64,000 nt of DNA from Nothopassalora personata (taxonomy: Eukaryota; Ascomycota; Dothideomycetes; Mycosphaerellales; Mycosphaerellaceae), in contig CM066293.1 in the NCBI GenBank assembly GCA_033816765.1, positions 1,550,001 through 1,614,000 of the forward strand, in the 5' to 3' direction. The notes under the pieces were generated by a model. The model searched no databases and had not been told where the DNA came from. It worked only from the letters and a program-made list of their open reading frames with translations. Positions 35,381 to 46,697 of the stretch are shown in pieces; position 1 is the first letter of the stretch; each line of letters starts with the position of its first letter. Both the position numbers and the translations under genes were made by a program.

Positions 35381-37078
35381 ATGTACCCGAATTTTTGGTC
35401 GAAGGGCTACGACCCACGCATATATTGCTCATGTGCATGGCGCGAGGAACAAGTTGAAGAAGGGTTGAAGGGTGGCAAAGATAGCATCATCTTCGACTAT
35501 CACGATATGAAGTGGTTTGCTTTGCGCTTCGCCGTCTTGGCCGTGAGCTTGACCTGCATGCCAACCGACCAAGCTAAGCCATTGGGGCTCGGTGCTGCAC
35601 AGAAAGCATATCTAAGTAGAGTATGGCACGAAGCGGCAATGGAGAGTCTTGTTCTTGGCGAGTACGCCTCCAAGTCCAGTGCATTCTCAGTTCAGACCCT
35701 TCAGGTGCTAGCTTTCGCTTCCCATAACCTTGTAATTGTCTAATGAACAGTTCGTAATGTTCGGTACCTCAGTCAGAGTGGCGCAGACTCTTGGACTGCA
35801 TAGGCTACCATTGCGGCTGGAGGCAAGCTCAAGCAACGACTCTGGTGAGGTTTGAGGGCAAGAGAGACGAGCAGGCACATGTGCTGGACTCTCGTCATCC
35901 AGGACTGATTGGTAGTCTCGATCACCAGCTGATAGTTTGCTACCGACCATCCGATCCAGGTTCTCGATATGTCCCACCGATATTCACAGCATACCACCTG
36001 GACATCCGACAATTTCAGATGTCCAGGCCACAACCATACGACACGCTCTGCCAAGAAGATGCTGCGCTCGCAGAATACAACAACCACATCATTGATGTTG
36101 CTACCGTAATGGTCGACTTCCATGTCGCCACGCTAGCCTGCACGGATGACAGCTCGCGCTACCAGGAAGTCCTCAAACACGATGCCCGGCGACGCCAGCT
36201 TGAGGAACGCCCATCTGCCCAGCCAACACGATATCGGTGTGGCAACCCTGGGCACGAAGCGTCTGTCGAGTTTGCACCAGTCACAAGACGATCATACCGC
36301 ATCGAAAGCTTCTTGGTAGAAGCTTTCGCGATCCGCTGTATTCCTTCACCAGGTAGGCATCGATCAATGCCTCGAAGTCCATCTTCCGAGAGCTGTGCGC
36401 CGCAATCAAGGACTTACCGAAGACGCTTTGTCTCGATCTCAAGCATTGCCCTCCAGGACAGACAGAACTGACAGAGCATCGAGCACTAAACGAAAAAAGG
36501 CCATGTCCATCCTCAGCGAAAGCAAAGACAGACAGCGTGCTAGCATCTCGCAGCCACAAACTCCTGTTTTCAATGCAGAAGAAATCGCAGCGTGGAGTCC
36601 AACCAGGGAAGCCATGGCAACAACACTGGCGAACGAGAGCATGCCCTAGCCAATCGCAAGTAGTGACAGCCTGCAACCGGTCGCTGAGAGCTCTTTGCCA
36701 CCTCAGACAGCCAGACCGAGGAGGTGCCAGCAATGCAGCACCCACGCAAACCCTTATCTAACACCCAACTTCGGCCTCGCCAGCGTCGACGACGTCTTGA
36801 ATAATATGTACACCCCGCCGATCTCCTCACATACCAACCATTGCCCAGACGAGCCCCTGGGGCTTCTGCAAGGCCTCGAACTTCACAAACCCCCCATCCA
36901 CAACACCCTGGGTCCATCCAAATACTGGGCCTCATCCCTCTGCTCCTTGCAAATGTCATCATCCATCCGGTTTCCCAGACCACCCGAACGAGTTGAATCG
37001 CATCATCTTACCCGATTAGATAAAGCGACGATCCCTTGCATCCATATGCCAATTTCTTGGACCGTAGTGCTTGTGTGA
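35381..37078 (+). pseudogene. Relic of a fungal-specific (zinc-cluster type) transcription factor
   Basis: Pieces in several plus-strand frames follow the order of a fungal_trans middle homology region: FALRFAVLAVSLTCMPTDQA, then YLSRVWHEAAMESLVLGEYASKSSAFSVQTLQVLAF, a stop, then VRVAQTLGLHRLPLRL. Later come LAEYNNHIIDVATVMVDFHV and a C-terminal-like end (NFGLASVDDVLNNMYTPP). Several stops and frame changes separate them. No Zn2Cys6 motif remains visible upstream, so the 5' end seems lost. Introns may account for a minority of the breaks. Confidence 0.45.
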
Positions 37079-37773
37079 AACGGTGACACATGATGCAGGA
37101 GCTTTCTGCTTCTGGGATGACCTCGCGTGGCTGAGACGTCGATGAAGCACAGCCCGTCGCACAGTGGCGTGGCGGTGACCATGATTAGAGGCGGCCATCG
37201 CGAAGAGCGTGATGCGATGCGATGCGACAGCTGAGTCACGATGATGGGGCCATTAGATTCTGCAATGCAGCACGCGGAGGATGATGTATGATGTACTTTG
37301 GGAGCTGGTCAAGGTTAATTGTGAGAGATGAGATGCGACCGAGTGGCGATTACGGGATGAGAAAGAAGATCCTTGTCGACGTCGACGTTAGCCCGTGATC
37401 GAAGACCATGAGAATCGATTACAAGAGGATGTTGATACAAGTGAAAAAGTGCCGGTAAGAACTCGTCATCCAGAGGCGTGAATTACATATTACAGCCGTA
37501 GCACTCCATCTAGTGAGGGTATCTAATGCTACGCCTTTGACGCCAAAGGCTTGTCAGAAGCCGAGACCATACCGCGCAAAACAATATATGAGCTGCCACC
37601 GTATCCCAGCCTGTCATTAAGTGCTCGCACAAGAGCATTATGCCTGAAGGTACAAGAAGGTAACCGCTTGTGTCATGTCGTGTGATGAGTACATGTAGCC
37701 GTGGGTCTCGACACCAAGAGATGAAGGACAGGTCCTGTCGTACCATATGCCAACCATTGCCGATGCAATCCGC
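37079..37773. other. Intergenic, nothing recognised
   Basis: No gene supported. The right part is the 3' flank of the CCG-6-like gene. Confidence 0.5.
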
Positions 37774-38535
37774 TTAGAGGGCGGCAACGAGACCAGCAGC
37801 GGCCAAGAGACCGGCAACACCGAAGGAGGCCTTGTTAGCAGCACCGGTGTAGCTGGGTGGGGCAGTGGTGTATGAGCCTAAGACGCCGTTAGTCAACATG
37901 TCCCAATGAAAGCGATGCCGTCATGCTCACCAGTGCCAGTTGGCTTGCTTGGGCTGTATGGGGTGGTGTTGTTGCCCTGATATGGGGGTGGAGCTGGGTA
38001 GCTGGCTGCTGGCTGCGATGGAGCGGGAGGAGCTGGGTAGCTTGTTGGCTGCGATGGGTTCACAGCTGGGGTGGTTGGCTGGTACACTGGCGCAGAGGTA
38101 CTATTCGGCTGTTAGCTGAATTCACGACATCCCACAGAGTACGAATGTACCAAGTAGAGCAGGCGGTGACCACTGACGTGTAAACTGGCTTGGTGATAGT
38201 GCATGGGCAGTCGGTGATCGTGAAGGTGGTGGCCTCGGTGATGGTGTAGGTAGAACCGCCGTGGGTGATCTGAGTGGGGCCTGAAGTCACGTTAGCCGCA
38301 TTATCGCCGGAGTGGAACTGGACCACATACCAGGGCAGTAAGTTGTGTACTCGGTAACGACCTCAGTCACGTAGCTTGGCTTCTGGTAGTAAGCAGAGGT
38401 GGCGTTGGCGGGTGGAGTGGTGTAGGCTGGTGGTGCATAGGCTGGGGGAGCCTCGTACTCTGGAGCCTTTGGTGGAGGAGCGTAGCTGGCGGAGGCAACG
38501 GCGGCGCCGGCGAGGACGGCGGCGATGAACTGCAT
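37774..38535 (-). CDS. CCG-6-like GPI-type cell wall protein
   Basis: Four exons on the minus strand: 38535-38331, 38280-38178, 38100-37931 and 37877-37774. All GT..AG junctions keep the frame; 193 residues. A signal peptide ([16 protein letters not shown]) precedes a Pro/Ala/Tyr-rich stretch ([17 protein letters not shown]). The conserved core [19 protein letters not shown] and [14 protein letters not shown] follows, then a second Pro-rich region with SYPAPP repeats, and a hydrophobic end ([16 protein letters not shown]) expected to be replaced by a GPI anchor. The core resembles the Neurospora clock-controlled protein CCG-6 group, an abundant surface protein; that label is from memory. The gene is intact although its surroundings are decayed. 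Confidence 0.8.
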
Positions 38536-41500
38536 CTTGATGGTTGAGATGGTTGTGTGGTTGGGGATTACAGTTATTGCTGGTTGTTTGCGGTACGTTG
38601 ATGAGCTCTTCGTTCACACGTCGGTTATTATAACGAGTGAAATCGGCAGAAAGACCGGAGTGGGATGATTGTCAGTGGAACGGAAGTGCTGTGAGGGAAG
38701 AAAGAAGGAAGAGACGGTTGGTGGCAGCAAGCAGGCGAGCCTTTATCAGCGGGCAGCACCTGCCTGCGCGAGCCTTCTTCATTCGGCGGCGACCCAGTCA
38801 CACGGCAGGCGCACTCCTGGACAACCGTTGGTGGCTTGCTCCAGACAGCCAAGGTTGCGTCGACGCTTCTGCAAGGAACGCGCTGCGACTTGATGCCGCA
38901 GACACGCCCGAACCTTCCTGCAGCTCAGCGCATGGACACGCGAGCAGCCCAGCGAACCCTCACACCATGTGCCAATGTGCCATGGCCTGCGACGTCGTCG
39001 GAGAAAGGGGCAATAATAATATGATTATTATGCTGAATGAGGTTTGTGGAGGGCAGCCGCCGCCCGAGCGCCCTGCTCCTTCCTACTACTGGCCGGTGAG
39101 CCACAGGGCGTGATGAGATTCTGTTGATGATGAGAGTGCTTGGTCCATCGCAGCGAATCACCGCAATGACCACATCCTTCCGCCACTGCTCACTCTGTTG
39201 ATCTTGCTTGATGATGTCTCCCCGTCGCGCTGTGGTCGAGCGGGCGCGGTCTCGTGGAGGCTGATCTACCAAACCACGACCGCCCACCGCAATCTCCTGC
39301 GGGTCGGCGGCGCGTGTGATTCGTCTGGCAACACCTGCCTCCCGCCGTTGCCGTCGTCAATGTCGGTGGCGCTCACCACGGTTGAGATGATGATCCTCTT
39401 CTTGACAGACCAGGACCGCGGCGTCACAATGCCGATGCCGCGGAGGCGTTCGTTTCGCCTGCGCAAAAGCCATCGCCCGTGATGCATTTCCACATGAGGC
39501 AGGTACGTGGCTCAAGCGGTTATCCACCATCTCACAGTCTGTATCAAGCGAAATGAGCGTGGACCGCGCCCGCTCGACCAAGAGTTTCTCAACGGATTGT
39601 TTGTTGGTCGAGTTTGTCTAAAAACATCTATGCAACAAGCTAGCACACCCTTGGCAATCTGCTGCAAGGGGGCTGGACCACGTGCAGGGAATGGTCGATC
39701 TGCAGTCTGCATCACTGTAATCATGGAGCACGCCGCGGGCTGCTGCAGAAACATCACTCTCCTATATCGGACTCCGGCATGTTGTGACTTAGCAGCAGCG
39801 ACAACATCATCGTGCCACGTCGCCGAAGTTCGTAAAGTCTATGAGAAACAAGACTGCAACAAGCGCGTACTGGTACAGCATCCTACCGCAGCGATGCCGT
39901 CAAGGAACAACAGGACACTTCGCGACGGAAGAGGGTTGAGCAGCAGTACTGTAAAAAATCCTTGTCACAAAGATCCATGAGCCATATGATCCCAGCTGTG
40001 TCTCCAGGCTCCAGCCCACTTCCGGTAGAACTTGGATGTTTAGTTGCGGAGGCGGCAGATCATGGAAATTATTATGAGCCTTCTTGAGGGTCTTTAACGC
40101 ATGGATGACTGTGCTGCGAGTTCCGACCGCCATCGGTGAAAAGTTGCGCGCTCTTTTACCGTCGTCATCAGATCACCTCAAGCGGTAAGCACAAGGTCGG
40201 AGAAGTCGCTCATCTTGCAGGGTCGGATACGAATTGTGGAGAGGCCCACAATGAGGAAACGCCATTATTCGACTTCCCCAGGTCAAACATGCTATGAGGA
40301 ACGTGCGACCGGACAAGCACGGCTCCAGCTGCGTCTGCCAATGACATCCTTCGTACTTTGTCGACCTGGACAACCAGTCCTTGATGGCAAAGTCGTAGAC
40401 CAATACTCAGCTGTTATGCACGGCGACGTTATGTGTGGCTGCAAAGAAATCGGCGCTGTAGCTTCAATAGCATGCAGGATCCATGGTGGCGTGATACATG
40501 TGCTGACATGACAGCTCTCAGATTCCCACGCGCCGCAGGCCACCAAGCCACGACGACGCAGTGTCGCGACTCTGGCCGACCCCTTTCCGAACCCCATGGC
40601 TGAAAGGGCGTACTTTAGGTATTCAGACCATTTGAGGAGAATGCGAAAGCAGTATGCCACGTCCAGGAATTCATGCCATGGGGCAGATATAGGAGGCCAC
40701 GGCTACTGAAGGCGTAGAAGAGATGGATGAAGAACTGCATGATGCATGAAGAGCAGTGCAGAGCAGATGTACACGCGCGACATGTTCGAATGTCGGCTTC
40801 GCGATATCTGTAGGTCACTGTCCGAGATACGCAGTATTTGCAACACGCAGAGCGACTCGGTTGTATACTTTGCGATGTTGGCTTGCGAGCGCATCGTACC
40901 TTCCTGCTTCACCTCACTGATGACACGCGCTAGCTGACTTTGACCTCAACTGTGCGAAGCATCACGCGATGAAAATCCGTTGACACCCACCTGCTCATGA
41001 GCTGGAGCCATGTTCGGAAGTTCGATGCCTTGCGGCTGTGTGTTGGCGAGCTCGGCAGCATGTTCGTCAGCTGACGACGTCAGGACTTGGAGGGAATCGG
41101 CGGCCTTGTATCTCACCAGCTCACCAGTGTTGAACGAAAATGAAGTGTGAGTATTTGACTTGATTTCACCATAGTTCACCAACAATCGATAGCATCCTTA
41201 TTGTGAACCAACTACGAGAAATGGCAGCCAGACCTGAACGACACGTTCGAAACTTGCCGAAGAATTGTCTTCATGGGCTATGCTGGGAACGACTAGATAG
41301 GAGGCAACCACAGTACGTCGATGGCTGCAGCAGGAATTACGCAACGGCATCCTTGGCATTGCCGGCGATGTCGTCCGTCGCGGCAGGAACATTATGCAGG
41401 CCGAACGCGCTTCTTGAACATTGCATCATGGCGAACAAAGCAACAACACCACCCTGACAACCCAAACCTGACCATGACTTCGACGTTGGCGACGAAAATT

Positions 41501-42217
41501 CGTACTTAGCGGATCTAAGCGGGGATCCCGTCGTTATCAAAATGTGACCCTTCCGGGGCGAAGAACGAGAACGAAGACGAGCAGGACTGCGAAGCTATGA
41601 CAGCTCTGCCTTTCGGAGACCTTGAGTTGCAGCAGCTGCCAGCAGCCAGGCAGCGAGCTGCGTTATCAGGCGAAGAAAATGAGTTTGACCTGTCAAGTGC
41701 TGAAGAGTACTTTCATTTCACCGCGAATCAGATGGCATCACTATAGAGACACGCTTGGCAAGGGAGAGGGCACTGTGCTGACGTGCTACCATATCGCTTT
41801 TGTAGGTATTGAAACATCGCGAGAGCATGAACATTATCCAGAATCGTGTCCAATTCATTGCTGGGCACCAGCACGTCCGTTACGATTTGATTCTAGCATT
41901 TCGAAGCCGACATCCATGTCCAACGTACCTGCAGCTTCCTCATGGACCTACGACTTCTTGACAATTTCGATGTCAGCACGTACTAATTCACTTCGAAACA
42001 CCAGCCAAGACTGCACCGATTGCTCACCTTGTCGCGAGGTCTTATTCTTGCTCCTATCCATGACTCGGAACACCACAGCTGCCGACCGGCAGCTTCTTCA
42101 ACGTGCCACCGCACCAGGCTTGCTCATCAACACATACATAGTAGAGGAACTCACCAGGCCCCTCCACGTACCACCCACCCACCCAGATACTTGCTCTCCG
42201 TAGCACTTACGAAGGTT
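38536..42217. other. Long gene-poor region, possible relics only
   Basis: About 3.7 kb where I cannot support a gene. Short frames occur on both strands (for example 39507-39980 plus, 40173-40403 minus and 41622-42203 plus), with no motif, no credible splice structure and opposing overlaps. Some minus-strand text near 39950-40660 is protein-like and may be a decayed orphan gene. Confidence 0.4.
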
Positions 42218-43012
42218 ATGGCCAACACACGGTCTCGCAACAGCAAGCTTCTCCCAGAAAGAAGCGCAAGCTCAACTCATCTGCACTCACGACATCCACC
42301 CACAGCATGCGTACACGCACTCGCGCGAAGATCTTCCGCTTCATGGATCAACCTGCGAAGATCCGTCACTTGATCTATGAGAAGACGTATGCCGCCGAAG
42401 CACCGATACCGCTGCGGGCAATTCGGCTCCCACAGCATCTGAAGGTGCCTTAGATCTTCAGCGAAGCATTACCGTTCTTCTTCGAGAATACCCCGATCAT
42501 CCTTGACGTGCGTAGTAATTGGTGCGTTCGCTATGGTAAGCTACCCGCCCAGTATTCCCATCTCCTTCGGGACTGACTCAACCCTCAGTGCACCGTCACC
42601 ATGCTAGACACGAACGCTATTCGACCACCGGGAAGATCACACTGCCTAAGCTGGCGACCGCGAAGACCCCGACGGTGCAATTCGCTTCCGAGACGTCGAC
42701 TTCGAGGTCACTTGCTGCTGCTGCGATGAGCCCAAAGTAATTGCAAATGTGAAAGTGAAGGTGGACTACTTTAACCGAGCCGTGTAGTCTGCTCAAGTCG
42801 TGGAGGCGGATCTTGTCCATGATCCGGCACGAAACAATGCGAAGATCCGCGACAGTCTTGAGAAGATGTTTGAGAATGAGAGGAAGACGCTGGAGATGGT
42901 CAGTCGTCAGCATGGCTTCAACGGGTTGAGACTGCTGGACTTGCAGCGCTTGGCTCGTTCGTTCAGAGATATCACCAACGACTATAATGATCATGATACG
43001 GACGATGAGTAG
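42218..43012 (+). pseudogene. Relic of a 2EXR/F-box-like orphan gene
   Basis: Coding-like pieces in the plus direction are SPRKKRKLN (nuclear-signal-like), FRFMDQPAKIRHLIYEKTY (the 2EXR-type helix), ALPFFFENTPIILDV, then DGAIRFRDVDFEVTCCCCDE and KVKVDYFNRAV followed by TAG. Last comes a helical end (KIRDSLEKMFENERKTLEMV) that stops at 43012. Frame changes near 42450-42650 and the internal stops show decay. It sits directly beside the secreted-protein array. Confidence 0.45.
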
Positions 43013-43559
43013 TCGTCAGGCTGGCTGCATTGGGTTGCAGATTTGGGGTTCGTATTGCTGTGTCAGGTTGTTCGGGGACATCAGCAAGGATGAGAGTGAT
43101 CGGGGTGCGGAAGACGAGCGATATACTGTAGAAGCCAGTGGTCGCGTGGAAAGACTGTCGGGCGAAGCAAATTGATCTTCAAGCAAGTGTCGATCGTACC
43201 TAAGAATAGCACCCACTTTAAGACTGATGAAGGAGACTGTTCTAGATCACTTTAGTGTGCTTCTAATTAGGACGTGAGAACCACGTTTATTTGGGGTAAC
43301 ATTGAGAATTCGCGCATATGAGGGCGGGACTTTTCTTACTAGGTCATCTCGCGAATTTTCGCTTGAGTAGATGCGTCGGGCGCTGTTGTAGATAGGCAAC
43401 ATATGTACCATCATTCGAGAGCTGCAATGAGATAGTATACTCTACTATACTTCAAGACGTAGCAAAATGGAGGACAATGTCATCGAGGGATAAAAACTGG
43501 TAATAGTAGGACTATACTCGCCAAAAGAACACCGATACTACACCCACGTTAAGGGCGTA
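43013..43559. other. Spacer before the tandem array
   Basis: A+T-richer sequence without a supportable gene. Confidence 0.5.
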
Positions 43560-43707
43560 AGCTCGCTTCGCGATACCACGATGCGTAGCCCATGTCTTAC
43601 ATTGGAAAGACTACTTCGAAAAGGGTATATGGACTAGATATTTCAATAAAAGAAGCTCGCCGCACTCTCGTAGTAGATAGATCGTAACCGACAACAAGTC
43701 TTCGTTT

Positions 43708-43892
43708 CGCTATATATAGTTTCGCGATACGTAGTCCTAGCCTATGTCTTACATCGGAAAGACTAGGGTATATAGACTAGATATTTAATAAGAGCTCGCC
43801 GCGCCTTTGTAGTAGATAGATCGTAACCGACAACAAGTCTTCCTCAGATAAAACTACCTTCCGTACCAAGAATACCTCCGACGTAAACAGCT
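43708..43892 (+). promoter_or_regulatory. Repeated promoter block of array unit 1
   Basis: This block recurs before each array gene. It has CTATATATAG (a palindrome), TCGCGATACG, a shared CTTACATCGGAAAGAC word, and a TATATAG box at 43769-43775, about 120 bp before the ATG. Its conservation between units suggests co-regulation of the copies. Confidence 0.5.
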
Positions 43893-44244
43893 ATGGAGTT
43901 CCTCTCGCTTATACTATACGCAACACTTTCTACAGCAAATAGTGGCATGTGGTGCAATGACGGCACGAGCGGTGACGGAACATGCGAATCAATTGGCGAA
44001 TTTACCTTTTGTGTAAGTACTATAAAGTATAGATAGAGACAGCGCATCTCTAGTATTATTAATACGTACGTATTCTTTATAGTGCCGATGGCAGAACTCT
44101 TCAGTCTTCCGGATCTGGAGGAATGTTTCGGAACTCACGACTGATCCGTATGGGCAAGATACGTGCGCTGTTAAAGACGATATTTACTATTCGGGTCTTA
44201 TAGGCTGTGCCGCCGCGTATGGAAATGCTACAGGCGATAACTAA
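43893..44244 (+). CDS. Small secreted cysteine-rich protein, array copy 1
   Basis: Exon 1 is 43893-44012 and exon 2 is 44083-44244, with a 70-nt intron (GTAAGT..TTATAG) between codons; 93 residues. The signal peptide is about residues 1-15 (MEFLSLILYATLSTA). The mature chain of about 78 residues has six cysteines at 21, 31, 40, 41, 68 and 82. The pattern is C-x9-C-x8-CC-x26-C-x13-C, and the intron lies exactly between the two adjacent cysteines. One N-glycosylation site lies in exon 2 (NSS) and another in NVS. The even number of cysteines suggests three disulfides. This is a candidate effector or surface-defence protein; no known family recognised, so function is unknown. Confidence 0.8.
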
Positions 44245-44449
44245 GATACTATAGAAGTGCGTTTCGCTATATATAGTCTCGCGATACGTAGTCCTAGCCT
44301 ATGTCTTACATCGGAAAGACTAGGGTATATAGACTAGATATTTAATAAGAGCTCGCCGCGCCTTTGTAGTAGATAGATCGTAACCGACAACAAGTCTTCC
44401 TCCGATAAAACTACCTTCCGTACCAAGAATACCTCCGACGTAAACAGCT

Positions 44450-44798
44450 ATGGAGTTCCTCTCGCTTATACTATACGCAACACTTTCTACAGCAAGTGGC
44501 ATGTGGTGCAATAACGGCACGAGCGGTGACGGATCATGCGAATCAATTGGCGAATTTACCTTTTGTGTAAGTACTATAAAGTATAGATAGAGACAGCGCA
44601 TCTCTAGTATTATTAATACGTACGTATTCTTTATAGTGCCGATGGCAGAACTCTTCAGTCTTCCGGATCTGGAGGAATGTTTCGGAACTCACGACTGATC
44701 AGTATGGGCAAGATATCTGCGGTGTTGAAGACGCTCATTACAATTGGGGTCTTATAGGCTGTGCCGCCGCGTATGGAAATGCTACAGGCGATAACTAA
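44450..44798 (+). CDS. Small secreted cysteine-rich protein, array copy 2
   Basis: Exons 44450-44566 and 44637-44798 with a 70-nt intron; 92 residues. It has the same signal peptide, six cysteines and CC-splitting intron as copy 1, but lacks one Asn codon after the signal peptide. In exon 2 it differs from copy 1 at eight codons clustered between the CC pair and the last cysteine (for example Pro to Gln, Thr to Ile, Lys to Glu, Ser to Trp). None of these differences is silent. Reading frame and splice signals are intact. Confidence 0.8.
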
Positions 44799-44998
44799 GA
44801 TAGAAGTGCGTTTCGCTATATATAGTCTCGCGATACGTAGTCCTAGCCTATGTCTTACATCGGAAAGACTAGGGTATATAGACTAGATATTTAATAAGAG
44901 CTCGCCGCGCCTTTGTAGTAGATAGATCGTAACCGACAACAAGTCTTCCTCAGATAAAACTACCTTCCGTACCAAGAATACCTCCGACGTAAACAGCT

Positions 44999-45347
44999 AT
45001 GGAGTTCCTCTCGCTTATACTATACGCAACACTTTCTACAGCAAGTGGCATGTGGTGCAATGACGGCACGAGCGGTGACGGAACATGCGAATCAATTGGC
45101 GAATTTACCTTTTGTGTAAGTACTATAAAGTATAGATAGAGACAGCGCATCTCTAGTATTATTAATACGTACGTATTCTTTATAGTGCCGATGGCAGAAC
45201 TCTTCAGTCTTCCGGATCTGGAGGAATGTTTCGGAACTCACGACTGATCCGTATGGGCAAGATACGTGCGCTGTTAAAGACGATATTTACTATTCGGGTC
45301 TTATAGGCTGTGCCGCCGCGTATGGAAATGCTACAGGCGATAACTAA
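44999..45347 (+). CDS. Small secreted cysteine-rich protein, array copy 3
   Basis: Exons 44999-45115 and 45186-45347; 92 residues. Exon 2 is identical to that of copy 1. Exon 1 differs from copy 1 only by lacking the three-base Asn codon. This suggests recent duplication or gene conversion between copies 1 and 3 across the diverged copy 2. Confidence 0.8.
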
Positions 45348-45351
45348 GATA

Positions 45352-45480
45352 GAAGTGCGTTTCGCTATATATAGTCTCGCGATACGTAGTCCTAGCCTGT
45401 GTCTCACATCGGAAACAGAAGTGCGTTTCGCTATATATAGTCTCGCGATACGTAGTCCTAGCCTGTGTCTCACATCGGAA
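45352..45480. repeat. Direct duplication of a ~63-bp promoter segment before copy 4
   Basis: The block that runs from GAAGTGCGTTTCGC to CACATCGGAAA occurs twice head to tail here and once before the other units. This explains the larger 607-bp spacing to copy 4. Confidence 0.85.
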
Positions 45481-45605
45481 AGGCTACTTCGTTACGGGCA
45501 TATAGACTAGAATATATAACAGCTCGCCGCACCCTTCTAGTAGATACATCGTAACCGATAAAAAGTCTACCTTCAATAGCAAGACTACCTCCGTTGTAAA
45601 CAGCT

Positions 45606-45937
45606 ATGGAGTTCCTCTCGCTTGTACTATACGCAACACTTTCTACAGCAATTGGCATGTACTGCAATGACGGCACGAGCGGTAACGGAACATGCGAGGA
45701 CAAGGGCGAATATACCTTTTGTGTAAGTACTATAGAGGATTTCTATGTATACACGAGCATTTACTAGTATCGCTAATACGTACGTATTCTCTATAGTGCC
45801 AATGGGAGAACTCTACAACCTACCAGACCTGGAGGAATGTTACGGGCTACACGTCTGATCAGTATGGGAGCGATACGTGCGGTGATGATGGCCTCGATGT
45901 TGAGGATTATAGATTCATAGGCTGTGCCGCCGCGTAA
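45606..45937 (+). CDS. Small secreted cysteine-rich protein, array copy 4 (subtype 2, shorter C-terminus)
   Basis: Exons 45606-45722 and 45797-45937 with a 74-nt intron; 85 residues. Signal peptide and all six cysteines are kept (..MYCNDGTSG.., ..TFC|CQWENS.., ..DTCGDDG.., ..IGCAAA). The codon that is Tyr in copies 1-3 right after GCAAA is TAA here, so the last Tyr-Gly-Asn-rich residues are lost. The residues between cysteines 4 and 6 differ strongly from copies 1-3. Confidence 0.75.
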
Positions 45938-46153
45938 GGAAATACTTTAGGCGGTATCTAAGATAGAAGTGCGTTTCGCTATATATAGTCTCGCGATACG
46001 TAGTCCTAGCCTGTGTCTCACATCGGAAAGGCTACTTCGTTACGGGCATATAGACTAGAATATATAACAGCTCGCCGCACCCTTCTAGTAGATACATCGT
46101 AACCGATAAAAAGTCTACCTTCAATAGCAAGACTACCTCCGTTGTAAACAGCT

Positions 46154-46485
46154 ATGGAGTTCCTCTCGCTTGTACTATACGCAACACTTTCTACAGCAAT
46201 TGGCATGTAGTGCAATAACGGCACGAGCGGTGACGGAACATGCGAGGACAAGGGCGAACGTACCTTTTGTGTAAGTACTATAGAGGATTTCTATGTATAC
46301 ACGAGCATTTCCTAGTATCGCTAATACGTACGTATTCTCTATAGTGCCAATGGGAGGAGGACTCTATAATCTACCCGACCTGGAGGAATGTTTCGGAACT
46401 CACGAATAATCAGCATGGAGGAAATACGTGCGGTGAAACTAGCTATAATAATCTTCATGGTTATGTAGGCTGTGCCGCCGCGTAA
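46154..46485 (+). pseudogene. Small secreted cysteine-rich protein, array copy 5, early stop
   Basis: Exons 46154-46270 and 46345-46485, subtype 2. Splice sites and six cysteine codons remain, but codon 19, Tyr or Trp in the other copies, is TAG, so the product would end just after the signal peptide. Exon 2 has its own set of changes relative to copy 4 and the same early TAA end. Recently lost copy. Confidence 0.75.
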
Positions 46486-46697
46486 GGGAGTACGTCAGAC
46501 GGGATGCTATACTCGCTACAAGAAGGCTGGAGATATACCGACGTCCAAGACGGAAGTGCGTTTCGCCATATATAATAGAGTCTAAGTGCGTTTCGCGATA
46601 CGTAGCCGATGTTTTACATTAGAAAGACCGCGCCCTTCTAGTAGACAGATCGTAATTAACGACAAGACTACCTCTACCTTCGACGCAAATAAAAGCG

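Noticed and set aside
38637..39980. Plus-strand ORFs of 150-160 codons
   Set aside because: No motif, no splice context, and overlapping frames of similar length on the other strand.
43844..44601. Repeated minus-strand ORFs (start MRCLYLYFIVL) across the array
   Set aside because: They lie opposite the plus-strand units, cover intron and exon alike, lack splice logic, and vary wherever the plus-strand codons vary. They are shadows of the real genes.
44083..44798. RIP mutation as the cause of the differences between array copies
   Set aside because: Differences between copies 1 and 2 include many transversions (for example CCG/CAG, TCG/TGG) and show no C-to-T bias.
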